Origin: Paenibacillus stellifer
GTDB taxonomy: Bacteria > Bacillota > Bacilli > Paenibacillales > Paenibacillaceae
Length of the DNA: 64,000 nucleotides
Direction of reading: 5' to 3'
Assembly: GCF_000758685.1 (NCBI RefSeq)
Contig: NZ_CP009286.1
Location: 2,448,501-2,512,500, forward strand
Shown here: positions 45,046-52,859 of the stretch, piece after piece
Numbering within the stretch: position 1 is the first letter of the stretch
Layout: each line of letters starts with the position of its first letter
Position numbers and translations under genes: made by a program
The notes under the pieces: model-generated
Database searches by the model: none
What the model was told of the DNA's origin: nothing
The model's input: the letters and a program-made list of their open reading frames with translations, nothing else

Positions 45046-47259
45046 GTGGAACTATTCAGCTTAGTGCTGCTTCTTCTTGTCCTGATCGGTCTGTCGAAGA
45101 TTATCAACCGATTCGTTCCTTTTGTGCCTGTTCCGCTGATCCAGATCGGGCTCGGGGCGCTCGCAGCGGCGGCGCCGGTGGGCATACATCTGTCGCTGGA
45201 GCCGGAGCTGTTCTTCGTGCTCTTCATCGCTCCGCTGCTGTACAATGACGGCAGAAGGACGCCCCGGGACGAGCTGTGGAACCTGCGGGCCCAGATTCTG
45301 CTGCTGGCATTGGGTCTTGTCTTCGCGACCGTTGTCGTCGCGGGCTATGCGATTCACTGGATGATCCCGTCCATTCCGCTTGCGGCAGCTTTCGCCCTTG
45401 CGGCGATCCTGTCTCCGACCGATGCGGTGGCGGTAAGCGCCTTGGCCGGCAGAGTGCATCTTCCCAAAGGGACGCACCGGCTTCTCGAGGGCGAGTCCCT
45501 GATGAACGACGCTTCCGGCCTGGTGGCGTTCAAGTTCGCCGTGGCTGCTGCCGTAACCGGCGTGTTCTCCTTCTCTCATGCGGTGGGGAGTTTTATTCTC
45601 ATCGCAGCCGGCGGGCTGCTGGCGGGAGCGGTGCTGTCTTTTCTGCTAATACGCCTGAGCGTATTGCTCCAGCGCCTCGGCATGGAGGATGTCACGATGC
45701 ATGTGCTTCTCCAGATTTTGACCCCTTTCCTGATCTATCTCGTCAGCGAGGAAATCGGCGTTTCGGGCATTTTGGCCGTTGTGGCCGGGGGAATCGTGCA
45801 TGCGGTGGAGAAGGACCGTACCACCTCGCCTCAGTACAAGCTGCAGCTCGTGTCGGCCAGCATCTGGTCCATGCTGCTGTTTGTTCTCAATGGCCTGGTG
45901 TTTCTCATTCTGGGCGTTTCCCTGCCGGATGTGGCGTCGGTTATTCTCCGGGATGAAGCCTTCGACAACACGACGGTCCTCCTGTATGTGCTGGCGATTA
46001 CGGCGCTGCTGATCGTGCTGCGCTTCTTGTGGGTATACGCGTTCGCCGTCATGAACAACGCCAAGAACGGCAAGCGAAGCCGGCCTCAGCTTAAGGGGCT
46101 CGCGCTTCTCTCCGTATCTGGCGTCCGGGGAGCCGTGACTTTGGCGGGCGCCTTCTCGATTCCGCTCTATCTGGATGACGGCTCGCGCTTTCCCGAGCGC
46201 GACCTCATTATCTTCCTCGCCGCAGGTGTCATCCTGGCGACGCTGCTGCTCGCAAGCATTGCGCTTCCGCTGATGGCAGGCAAGGAGGAAGAAGTGCAGG
46301 AGGAGAGCGACCAGGTAATCAGCTCGCAGATCAAGAAGAAATGCGTTGCCATTCTCAAGGGGGAAGAGGGCGGCTCGGCAGCAGCTGCCGCAGCCGGAAT
46401 GGCGGCGATAGCGGGTATGGCTGGGCTGGCGGCCCGCAGTCTCGGTCCCGGCATCCCGGCGCTGAGCGGGGCTGCGGTGGCTGAGAATGGCGCCTTGGAG
46501 AACGGCGCGTATTCTCCTTCACCCGCGATGAGCAGCGGACCTGCTGGAGAGCAGGGGTCCGGCACGCCTGTCCCGTCAGTGCAGGGCGACGCGGCCAGCG
46601 TCTACGCCGGGCTGCTTGGGTCCGGCGGGCTTCCGGTTCTCTCCCCGGAGGCGGAGAAACACGCGCGTCAGCGCGCCAAAGCGAAGCTGACGGGACTTCA
46701 GGCCGAGCGGAGCAAGCTCCTCGCGATGATGGAGGAGGGGAGCGTTCCCGCCGACACGGGCCGGGCAATGCTCGAATTCCTGGACCGGAAGGAAGCGTTC
46801 CTGGCCCGGGATGCCGATTCGCAGTTCCGGCAGTCGCTTGGGGAGCTCGGCCGGATGTTCGCACGCCTGTTCACGAAGGCGCCGGAGGCCAAAGGAGAGG
46901 GCGCCGGAGAAGGCAGCGGCGCCATCGCTTCGTCCGCCGAATGTGTGCGCCGCGCCCGGATCGAGATGTGCCGGGCTGCGGTCGATGCCGTCAAGCGGGA
47001 GGACGACCCGGAGATCCGGGGAGACTCCGAGATCGTGGCGGCCAAGTACGGGCAGATGATCGACCGCCTGGAGAGCGTGCCGGCGGCAGGGCTGGCGGAA
47101 CTGGAGGAAAGCCGCAAGTTTCTCGGGAAGCTGGAGGCTTTCCAGGAGCAGCGCGACAGCGTGCAGCGGATGTTCGAGGACGGAGCGCTAAGCTTCAAAG
47201 CGGCCGCCGGATTGCGGCGCTTCATGGATCAGCTAGAAACATCCATTTGGGAGGATTAG
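45046..47259 (+). CDS. CPA1-family Na+/H+ antiporter with long cytoplasmic tail
   Basis: Cation/proton antiporter of 737 residues. The membrane domain (about 1-415) holds the CPA1 markers LLYNDGRRTPRDEL, AILSPTDAVAVSAL (TDA ion motif) and LEGESLMNDASGLVAFKFA (ND motif). The tail is unusually long: a 90-residue Ala/Gly/Ser/Pro-rich, probably disordered linker (LAARSLGPGIPALSGAAVAE) followed by charged helices to the end (LEAFQEQRDSVQRMF). Similar shorter tails regulate NhaP-type activity. The start is GTG at 45046 after GGAG; a GATGGA hexamer repeat precedes it. The GNAT gene starts three bases after its stop. Confidence 0.88.
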   Translation: MELFSLVLLLLVLIGLSKIINRFVPFVPVPLIQIGLGALAAAAPVGIHLSLEPELFFVLFIAPLLYNDGRRTPRDELWNLRAQILLLALGLVFATVVVAGYAIHWMIPSIPLAAAFALAAILSPTDAVAVSALAGRVHLPKGTHRLLEGESLMNDASGLVAFKFAVAAAVTGVFSFSHAVGSFILIAAGGLLAGAVLSFLLIRLSVLLQRLGMEDVTMHVLLQILTPFLIYLVSEEIGVSGILAVVAGGIVHAVEKDRTTSPQYKLQLVSASIWSMLLFVLNGLVFLILGVSLPDVASVILRDEAFDNTTVLLYVLAITALLIVLRFLWVYAFAVMNNAKNGKRSRPQLKGLALLSVSGVRGAVTLAGAFSIPLYLDDGSRFPERDLIIFLAAGVILATLLLASIALPLMAGKEEEVQEESDQVISSQIKKKCVAILKGEEGGSAAAAAAGMAAIAGMAGLAARSLGPGIPALSGAAVAENGALENGAYSPSPAMSSGPAGEQGSGTPVPSVQGDAASVYAGLLGSGGLPVLSPEAEKHARQRAKAKLTGLQAERSKLLAMMEEGSVPADTGRAMLEFLDRKEAFLARDADSQFRQSLGELGRMFARLFTKAPEAKGEGAGEGSGAIASSAECVRRARIEMCRAAVDAVKREDDPEIRGDSEIVAAKYGQMIDRLESVPAAGLAELEESRKFLGKLEAFQEQRDSVQRMFEDGALSFKAAAGLRRFMDQLETSIWED

Positions 47260-47262
47260 AGG

Positions 47263-47775
47263 ATGGAACCCGAAGAACTGTCTTTTGTCACAATCGGCCC
47301 CGAACATATGGCCGAGGCGACCGAAATTTACAATCATTATGTAAAGCATACGACCGTTTCTTTTCATACGGAGCCTTTGACGGTGGAGGAGATGACGCGG
47401 AACACCCTGCACGGCGATTCGCGTTTCGCCTCTTATGCGGTCATGCAGGACGAAAGAATGCAGGGCTATATTCTGATCACCCGGCACAAAAACAAACAGG
47501 CTTACGACGTCACCGGGGAGATCAGCGTGTATCTGAAGCCGGAGGCGACGGGGCGGCGAATCGGCCGCCCCGCCCTTCAATTTATCGAGCAGAAGGCCGC
47601 CGAGAACGGCTTTCATTCCCTTGTGGCCACCATCTGCTCAGAGAATGGGCCGAGCCGGCAGTTTTTTGAACGAAACGGATATGAGCAAAGCGCGTATTAC
47701 CGGGAGATCGGCCAAAAGTTCGGCCGGTGGCTCGACATCGTCGTCTACCAGAAGCTGGTGGCCGGCGGCCATTAA
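47263..47775 (+). CDS. GNAT-family N-acetyltransferase, phosphinothricin-acetyltransferase-like
   Basis: 170-residue GNAT enzyme. The N-terminal IYNHYVKHTTVSFHTEPLTVEE is typical of the Pat/MddA group that acetylates phosphinothricin or methionine sulfone. Acetyl-CoA motif A is GEISVYLKPEATGRRIGRPAL, and ENGPSRQFFERNGYE is motif B. The C-terminus YREIGQKFGRWLDIVVYQK also matches this group. It begins three bases after the antiporter stop with a GGAGG-containing end of that gene as ribosome site, so the two are cotranscribed. The natural substrate is unknown. Confidence 0.83.
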   Translation: MEPEELSFVTIGPEHMAEATEIYNHYVKHTTVSFHTEPLTVEEMTRNTLHGDSRFASYAVMQDERMQGYILITRHKNKQAYDVTGEISVYLKPEATGRRIGRPALQFIEQKAAENGFHSLVATICSENGPSRQFFERNGYEQSAYYREIGQKFGRWLDIVVYQKLVAGGH

Positions 47776-47932
47776 CGAACCGCCCCGAACGGCCGCATCC
47801 GCACCTTTCGTTTTGGCTCAGCTAAAGCGGTTTCTGCGGATAAGGTAAGCGCGTACTCTGGTGTCTGTTGTTGTCACCGGCTTCTCGTGCATGCCATGAT
47901 CCGACTCCAAGAAGAGAGAAGTGAGGTTACGA

Positions 47933-48784
47933 ATGACATCCATCGCCTGGGTAACAGACAGCACCAGCACGCTTCATCCCGATTTTGCCAAGGACAATCA
48001 TGTCTATGTAGTCCCGCTGCGCCTGATTGTCGGCGGCGAGTGCTACAAGGAGAATATCGATATTACGGCAGAGCAGTTCTATGACCGGATGCGCCATCAT
48101 GAGCAGGCGGGCAGCTCGCAGCCTCCCATCGGAGAATTTATCGAGCTGTACGAATCGCTGAAGGATAAATACGATCAAATCATCGCCATTCACTGCTCCT
48201 CCGAGCTGAGCGGCACCTTTAATACTTCGATGCAGGCTGCTGAAATCGCGGAGGCCCCGGTCACGGGGATCGACTCGAAGGTCGGTGCTTACCCGCTGCG
48301 CGAAATGATCACGAGCGGTGTGCATTGGCATCAAATGGGCCTGAATGTCAGAGAGATTAAGGATCGTATCGAGCAGTTGATCCACAATATGTCATTCTAT
48401 ATGCTGCCGTCCAGCTTGACCCGGCTGCATCGCAGCGGACGGGTGTCCGGTCCCCAGCTTGTGCTGGGGCAGCTGCTGCGCATTCATTTGCTCCTGAAGT
48501 TTGACGGCGGCAAAGTGTTTGTAGAAGAGAAAATCCGCACATTTAAGAAAGCGAAGAACAGGCTCCTCGATATTTTAAAGAAAGACGCCGCATTGATCCG
48601 GGAGGTCTGCATCATGCACGCAGGCAACGTCGAAGAGGCGCAGCGGCTTGATGAAGAGATCCGGGAGATGGCGCCGGGCATGGCGACGGAGATTATGCCG
48701 TTCATTCCGGTCGCGGGCATTCATGCCGGCGAGGGAACGCTCGCGCTGTCCTGGATTCGCCATCACGCCACCGCCAAAGCCTAA
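47933..48784 (+). CDS. DegV-family fatty-acid-binding protein (FakB-like)
   Basis: 283-residue DegV protein. Family blocks are AWVTDSTSTLHPDF, QPPIGEFIELYESL, IHCSSELSGTFNTSMQAA with the fatty-acid-binding Ser-Ser pair, and LTRLHRSGRVSGPQLVLG. In Firmicutes FakB proteins present fatty acids to the kinase FakA for incorporation into phospholipids. ATG at 47933 follows GTGAGG. DinB starts 26 bp downstream, so the genes may be in one transcript ending at the terminator at 49298. Which fatty acid is bound cannot be deduced. Confidence 0.88.
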   Translation: MTSIAWVTDSTSTLHPDFAKDNHVYVVPLRLIVGGECYKENIDITAEQFYDRMRHHEQAGSSQPPIGEFIELYESLKDKYDQIIAIHCSSELSGTFNTSMQAAEIAEAPVTGIDSKVGAYPLREMITSGVHWHQMGLNVREIKDRIEQLIHNMSFYMLPSSLTRLHRSGRVSGPQLVLGQLLRIHLLLKFDGGKVFVEEKIRTFKKAKNRLLDILKKDAALIREVCIMHAGNVEEAQRLDEEIREMAPGMATEIMPFIPVAGIHAGEGTLALSWIRHHATAKA

Positions 48785-48809
48785 GCCTGAACAACACGGA
48801 GGGATAGAC

Positions 48810-49292
48810 ATGGAAGTGATGTTTCGTTATAACTGGATGGTCCGGGAGCAGTGGTACCAGTGGTGCGAGGAGGTTGCCGAAGCTGAGCTTCTTCGCCGCC
48901 GGACAGGCGGTGTCGGAAGCATTCTTCAGACTCTTTTTCACGTTGTCGATGTGGAGTGGAGCTGGGTTCGCGTCCTGCAGGGCAAGCCGGATTTTCAGGA
49001 GAGCTTTGATGGCTACAGCACGCTGGAGAAGGTCCGTCAGCTGGACCGCGAGTTTCGTCCGGAAGTCGAGTCGTTTGTATACGCCTGGAATGACAGTCTG
49101 GAGAGCCACCCGTTTCATGATCCTCAGCCGGATGGAACGGTTGCGGTGGACACCTGGGGCGAGGTTATGCGCCATATGATTGCTCACCAGATTCACCATA
49201 TGGGGCAATTATCCGTCTGGTCCAGAGAAATCGGCAAAAAGCCGGTGTCGGCGAACGTTATCGGCAAAGGTCTTATTCCTCCGAATCTATGA
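48810..49292 (+). CDS. DinB-family protein
   Basis: 160-residue four-helix-bundle protein of the DinB/YfiT superfamily. The three metal-binding His are visible in LQTLFHVVDVEW and MIAHQIHHMGQLSVW. ATG at 48810 follows CGGAGGG. Members act as metal-dependent thiol transferases or hydrolases, or have unknown stress roles; despite the name, no LexA site was seen upstream. It sits 26 bp after the DegV gene, and an excellent terminator follows. Confidence 0.85.
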   Translation: MEVMFRYNWMVREQWYQWCEEVAEAELLRRRTGGVGSILQTLFHVVDVEWSWVRVLQGKPDFQESFDGYSTLEKVRQLDREFRPEVESFVYAWNDSLESHPFHDPQPDGTVAVDTWGEVMRHMIAHQIHHMGQLSVWSREIGKKPVSANVIGKGLIPPNL

Positions 49293-49297
49293 TCAAT

Positions 49298-49338
49298 AAA
49301 GGCAGTCACAGGCTTGTAACAAGCCTTGACTGCCTTTT
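49298..49338 (+). terminator. strong Rho-independent terminator
   Basis: AAAGGCAGTCA / TGACTGCCTTT outer stem with an inner AGGCTTG/CAAGCCT stem, followed by T, after the DinB gene. Confidence 0.88.
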
Positions 49339-49446
49339 GTTCGCCGAGGAGCCTTGTCTTCTGTTGAGCACACCGAATGAGCCGACTGGACGGTCCAACC
49401 GCATGAGCCAGCCGCATTGGGCCGGTTCCGGTGCGTTAACGCTATT

Positions 49447-50020
49447 TCAGCGAACGGACGTAATCGAGCTGACGAGATGAATGATGCTGTTCAGCACAAG
49501 CGCCGCAGCGGCGATAAGCGTGAGAGAAATTACGAACTCGGCCGATTTCCCTCCGCCGAATAGTGTATTGTAATCCAGCTGAACCGAATAATACATAGGC
49601 GAAATATAGCTGATGAACTTGTAATATCCCGGCATGATGTCCCGTGTCATGACCGAACCGGCACTGATCGACTGGGTCAGCAGCAGAGGCATGTTGAGCA
49701 GCATGCCCCCCTGGCCGGCCAGCATGCAGAAGATGATGGTGAATTCGATGGCTGTGAACATTTCCAGCGAATGAGTCATCCAGACCTTGAAGAACGCTTC
49801 CGCTCCATAGCCATGTACCGCAAAATAAATGCTAACCCCGACCAGCGGAGCAATCAGAGAGATAATCAGATTGATGCCCTGAAGGGGGCCGAACGCTTTC
49901 CATTTGCCGTACCTGCTTGGCAAGGCTCTCCGAGAAGTCCTGTGGAATATGCATCACGAACTGAACGTCCCGGTCGTTCAGGGCTTGCTTGGAGGAGCGG
50001 TCATCTGCGCGGTGGCGGTC
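49447..50020 (-). pseudogene. remnants of a YhgE/Pip-like membrane protein
   Basis: Two fragments in different frames. The upstream piece (about 50020 to 49916) reads SSKQALNDRDVQFVMHIPQD followed by FSESLAKQ, resembling the extracellular region near the start of YhgE/Pip or DUF3533 proteins. The downstream piece (to 49447) has about four membrane segments (NLIISLIAPLVGVSIYFA, YKFISYISPMYYSVQLDYN) and the normal C-terminus. The large central part and the first transmembrane helix are missing, so this is a deletion derivative. It follows the ThrE genes on the same strand. Confidence 0.65.
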
Positions 50021-50103
50021 AAATAAGCTGCTGTATTGCTATTGCTCTATGATGAAAAAAAAAGAAGCATGGCGGCCGTCCGTCCGTTCTGCTTCTTCTT
50101 GGT

Positions 50104-50532
50104 TTATACTCTTCTGCGCCGGAACATTTGCCCCAGCACCTCGCTGAGCACAAGGCCGGCGGCAATGGCTCCCGAGAGCAGCAGCGCCTGAACGGCAACC
50201 TGCAGGGCGGTGATGTAATCGTCTTCGACGAACCGGCGCATGGCGTCGTAGGCAAGACCGCCGGGAACGAGCGGGATGATGCCGCCGACGCTGAAGATAA
50301 TAACGGGCATTTTGAAGACCCGTGCGAAAATCTGGCTCACAGCTCCCACGATGACCGTGGCGAAGAAGGTCGCCACCACGGGCTTCCAATCGGGACTTAG
50401 CAGCAGGTAGACCATCCAGCCCAGCATGCCCGCCAGACCGCAAGGAAGCAGCATGCGTCTTGGCGTGTTGAAGAGAATGCAGAAGGTGGCGGAAGCGATA
50501 AAGCTGGTCAGGAGCTGAACGATCATAATCAT
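50104..50532 (-). CDS. threonine/serine exporter, small (YjjB-like) subunit
   Basis: 142-residue membrane protein with four helices: the C-terminal domain of ThrE-type exporters (ThrE_2/YjjB). Markers are FCILFNTPRRMLLPCGLAGM near the N-terminus and VIIFSVGGIIPLVPGGLAYD. ATG at 50532 follows AGAGGA. It lies 25 bp after the large subunit on the same strand; together they rebuild one ThrE exporter as two polypeptides, as in many Firmicutes. The substrate could be threonine, serine or another metabolite; in E. coli the YjjPB pair exports succinate. Confidence 0.85.
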   Translation of the reverse strand: MIMIVQLLTSFIASATFCILFNTPRRMLLPCGLAGMLGWMVYLLLSPDWKPVVATFFATVIVGAVSQIFARVFKMPVIIFSVGGIIPLVPGGLAYDAMRRFVEDDYITALQVAVQALLLSGAIAAGLVLSEVLGQMFRRRRV

Positions 50533-50557
50533 AAGAATATTCCTCTTTCCATAAAGC

Positions 50558-51331
50558 TTAAGCAACAAAGGACAGCACGAGGCCAATCCCGGTTCCAATG
50601 GCAAAAGCGGTCAGAAACGCCTCCGCACCCTTGGATAGCCCTGAAATAAGATGGCCGGCCATGAGATCGCGGACCGCGTTCGTAATGAGCAGCCCCGGCA
50701 CGAGCGGCATAACGGAGCCGATAATAATTTTGTCCGTCTCCGCGCCGATGCCGGCCTGAACGGCGAGATAAGAGAGGAGACCGATCAGAATCGAAGCGGT
50801 CAGCTCCGCGAAGAACCGGATCTGCGCCAGCCTCTGCAGATAGGCCGCCGCCGCGTAGCCGATGCCCGACACGAACAGGGCGGGCAGAGCGTCACTGTAC
50901 CGGCCATTGAACATGATGGTGAAGCAGCCGCCCGCAAGCGCGGCCGCGGCGACCCGAAGCCAGGCCGGATAGGCATGCGCCGAATCATCGACCGCCGCCA
51001 GCTCCTCCCGCGCCTGCGCCGAGGTCAGCTTCCGCTGGCTCAGCCGGCGCGAGATGTCGTTGACCTGGGCGACCTTCTGCAGATCGGTCGTGCGCTCGGC
51101 GATGCGGAACAGCTTCGGCTGCTCCGTCCGGCTCGTGGTGAACAGGATGACTGTCGGCGTCACATAGCTGTGCGCTCCGGGAAAGCCGAGAGCCGCGGCC
51201 ATGCGCGTCATCGTGTCCTCCACGCGGTAGGTCTCCGCGCCGTTTTGCAGCATGATTTTGCCGGCGAGCAGGCATAAATCTATAATTTCATAGATGTTGT
51301 TGTTTTCGGTGTTGTTCTCGGGACTGTCCAA
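50558..51331 (-). CDS. threonine/serine exporter, large (YjjP-like) subunit
   Basis: 257-residue ThrE_1 domain protein. It begins with a soluble region (LLAGKIMLQNGAETYRVEDT, then ILFTTSRTEQPKLFRI) and continues with about five membrane helices, including IIIGSVMPLVPGLLITNAVRD. The start is TTG at 51331, with GGGGAGGA about ten bases upstream. It is cotranscribed with the small subunit 25 bp downstream. No regulator is adjacent. Confidence 0.85.
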   Translation of the reverse strand: MDSPENNTENNNIYEIIDLCLLAGKIMLQNGAETYRVEDTMTRMAAALGFPGAHSYVTPTVILFTTSRTEQPKLFRIAERTTDLQKVAQVNDISRRLSQRKLTSAQAREELAAVDDSAHAYPAWLRVAAAALAGGCFTIMFNGRYSDALPALFVSGIGYAAAAYLQRLAQIRFFAELTASILIGLLSYLAVQAGIGAETDKIIIGSVMPLVPGLLITNAVRDLMAGHLISGLSKGAEAFLTAFAIGTGIGLVLSFVA

Positions 51332-51425
51332 GCCTTCTTAATCCTCCCCTTGGGTGTTATATATTGATTGTGCCCGGAGGAGCTCAAAAGATCAAGTCGA
51401 AGTTCGAAAATTCGCCTTTTTTTCA

Positions 51426-52685
51426 TCATTTATAGTGTCCGCCGATTTTGCCGGCCCGGTCCCTGAGCTGCCCCGAATCGGTGAAGGAGGAAGCTCTGCC
51501 GATAATGGCGTCTCCGTATTTGCTCTTCAGGAGATCGGTTGCCCGCTCGAGCTCGCGGTACTTCGGCCTGGATTCGAACAGGGTGAGCTGGTATTCCATC
51601 TCGCTGGACAGTCCCGACAGCGTGACGCTGACCCGGCGCACCGGCTGGTCGTCCCAGTGCAGCCGGAACAGCCGGATGGCGGCCTCGTAGACAAGGTTCG
51701 TGGCGTTGCAGGGATCGGGCAGGGTGGTCTGCCTGGAGAAGCCGGTCGGCTCCTCGAAGCTTGCGCCCTGGCACCCGACGGACACGACGGAGCCGTTCAT
51801 GCCGAGGCTCCGGCAGCGCCGGCAGACGAGCTCGCAGAGCTCCAGCAGCACCACCTTGATCTCGGCGAAGCTGCGGTAGTCGCGGGGCAGCGTCATCTGG
51901 TGGCCGACGCTCTTCGGCGGCGCGTCGTACGTGTCCGTATGTACGGGGCTGTCGTCGATGCCGTTCGCGATCCGCCAGTAGAGCTCGGCGTCGATGTCGC
52001 ACCGCTTGCGGAATTTCTCGCGCATCTTCCATTTCAGCTCGGCCAGCGGCATTTCGGCCAGCTGGCCGATCGTTAAGATGCCCATGCTGTCGAAGTGGGC
52101 CGCCATGCGGCGCCCGACCATGAACAGGTCTCCGATAGGCCGGGGCCACAGCCGGGAGGGCAGCAGGTCCCGGGACAGGGTGAACAGCCCGTTGTCCGAC
52201 TTCTTGGCCCACAGATCGCAGGCCATCTTGGCCGTCACCTTGGAGTAGCCGATGCCGATCCGGGCATAGACGCCGGTCTCGGTGCGGATCTGCTCCTGCA
52301 TGGCGGCGGCGATCTCCTCCGCGCTTCCGAAGAGCGCGAGGCTGCCGGTTATATCGACGAACTGCTCGTCGATCGAGTAGGGCTCCACCATGTCGCTGAA
52401 GGTGCGCAGAATGGCGGTGATCTGGGCGGAGACGTCGATGTATTGCTGCATCCGCGGCCGGACGACGACGAGGTCCGGGCATTTGGCCAGCGCTTCGCCG
52501 AGCGCCTCCGCCGTAGTGACGCCGCGCGCCTTGGCCAGCGGGCATGCGGCCAGCACGATGCCGCTGCGGCGGGCGGGATCGCCGGCGACGACGAGCGGCC
52601 GGCCGAGGTAGGCGGGCTGGGAGGCTTTTTCCACGGAGGCGTAGAAGCTCTGGCAGTCCGATAGCACAATGATGCGTTCTTTCAT
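51426..52685 (-). CDS. Y-family DNA polymerase of the UvrX/YqjW type
   Basis: 419-residue translesion polymerase. Catalytic acids lie in VLSDCQSFYASVEKA (first Asp, with Phe-Tyr steric gate region) and YSIDEQFVDIT (Asp-Glu), followed by a little-finger domain (VSVGCQGASFEEPTGFSR). It ends without a typical clamp-binding tail. The YSIDEQ variant and length match the Bacillus UvrX/YqjW group, which belongs to the SOS regulon, rather than DinB2/YqjH. ATG at 52685 follows GAGGAG. A LexA-like site with two mismatches lies 44 bp upstream, next to a TATAAT box. Confidence 0.88.
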   Translation of the reverse strand: MKERIIVLSDCQSFYASVEKASQPAYLGRPLVVAGDPARRSGIVLAACPLAKARGVTTAEALGEALAKCPDLVVVRPRMQQYIDVSAQITAILRTFSDMVEPYSIDEQFVDITGSLALFGSAEEIAAAMQEQIRTETGVYARIGIGYSKVTAKMACDLWAKKSDNGLFTLSRDLLPSRLWPRPIGDLFMVGRRMAAHFDSMGILTIGQLAEMPLAELKWKMREKFRKRCDIDAELYWRIANGIDDSPVHTDTYDAPPKSVGHQMTLPRDYRSFAEIKVVLLELCELVCRRCRSLGMNGSVVSVGCQGASFEEPTGFSRQTTLPDPCNATNLVYEAAIRLFRLHWDDQPVRRVSVTLSGLSSEMEYQLTLFESRPKYRELERATDLLKSKYGDAIIGRASSFTDSGQLRDRAGKIGGHYK

Positions 52686-52728
52686 GAGGGTCACGCTCCT
52701 CTTGGAGTAGTCTGCTCTCATTATAATG

Positions 52729-52742
52729 CGAACGTATGACCG
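52729..52742. promoter_or_regulatory. imperfect LexA-like box before Y-family polymerase gene
   Basis: CGAACGTATGACCG matches the Bacillus LexA consensus CGAACRNRYGTTYG at 12 of 14 positions and lies immediately upstream of a TATAAT sequence on the minus strand. Known SOS control of this polymerase group supports it. Confidence 0.45.
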
Positions 52743-52789
52743 TGTATATGTATATTCATTACCACTTGCTTATGCATTCTTCGTATTGC

Positions 52790-52816
52790 AAAAAAACCGC
52801 CGGAATTCCGGCGGCC
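52790..52816 (-). terminator. Rho-independent terminator of cellobiose phosphorylase gene
   Basis: Perfect palindrome CCGCCGGAATTCCGGCGG followed on the minus strand by seven T, 44 bp after the phosphorylase stop. Confidence 0.88.
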
Positions 52817-52859
52817 TCCTTGGCACAAGCTATAGGTAATAGGTGCAGAAATGCTGCGA

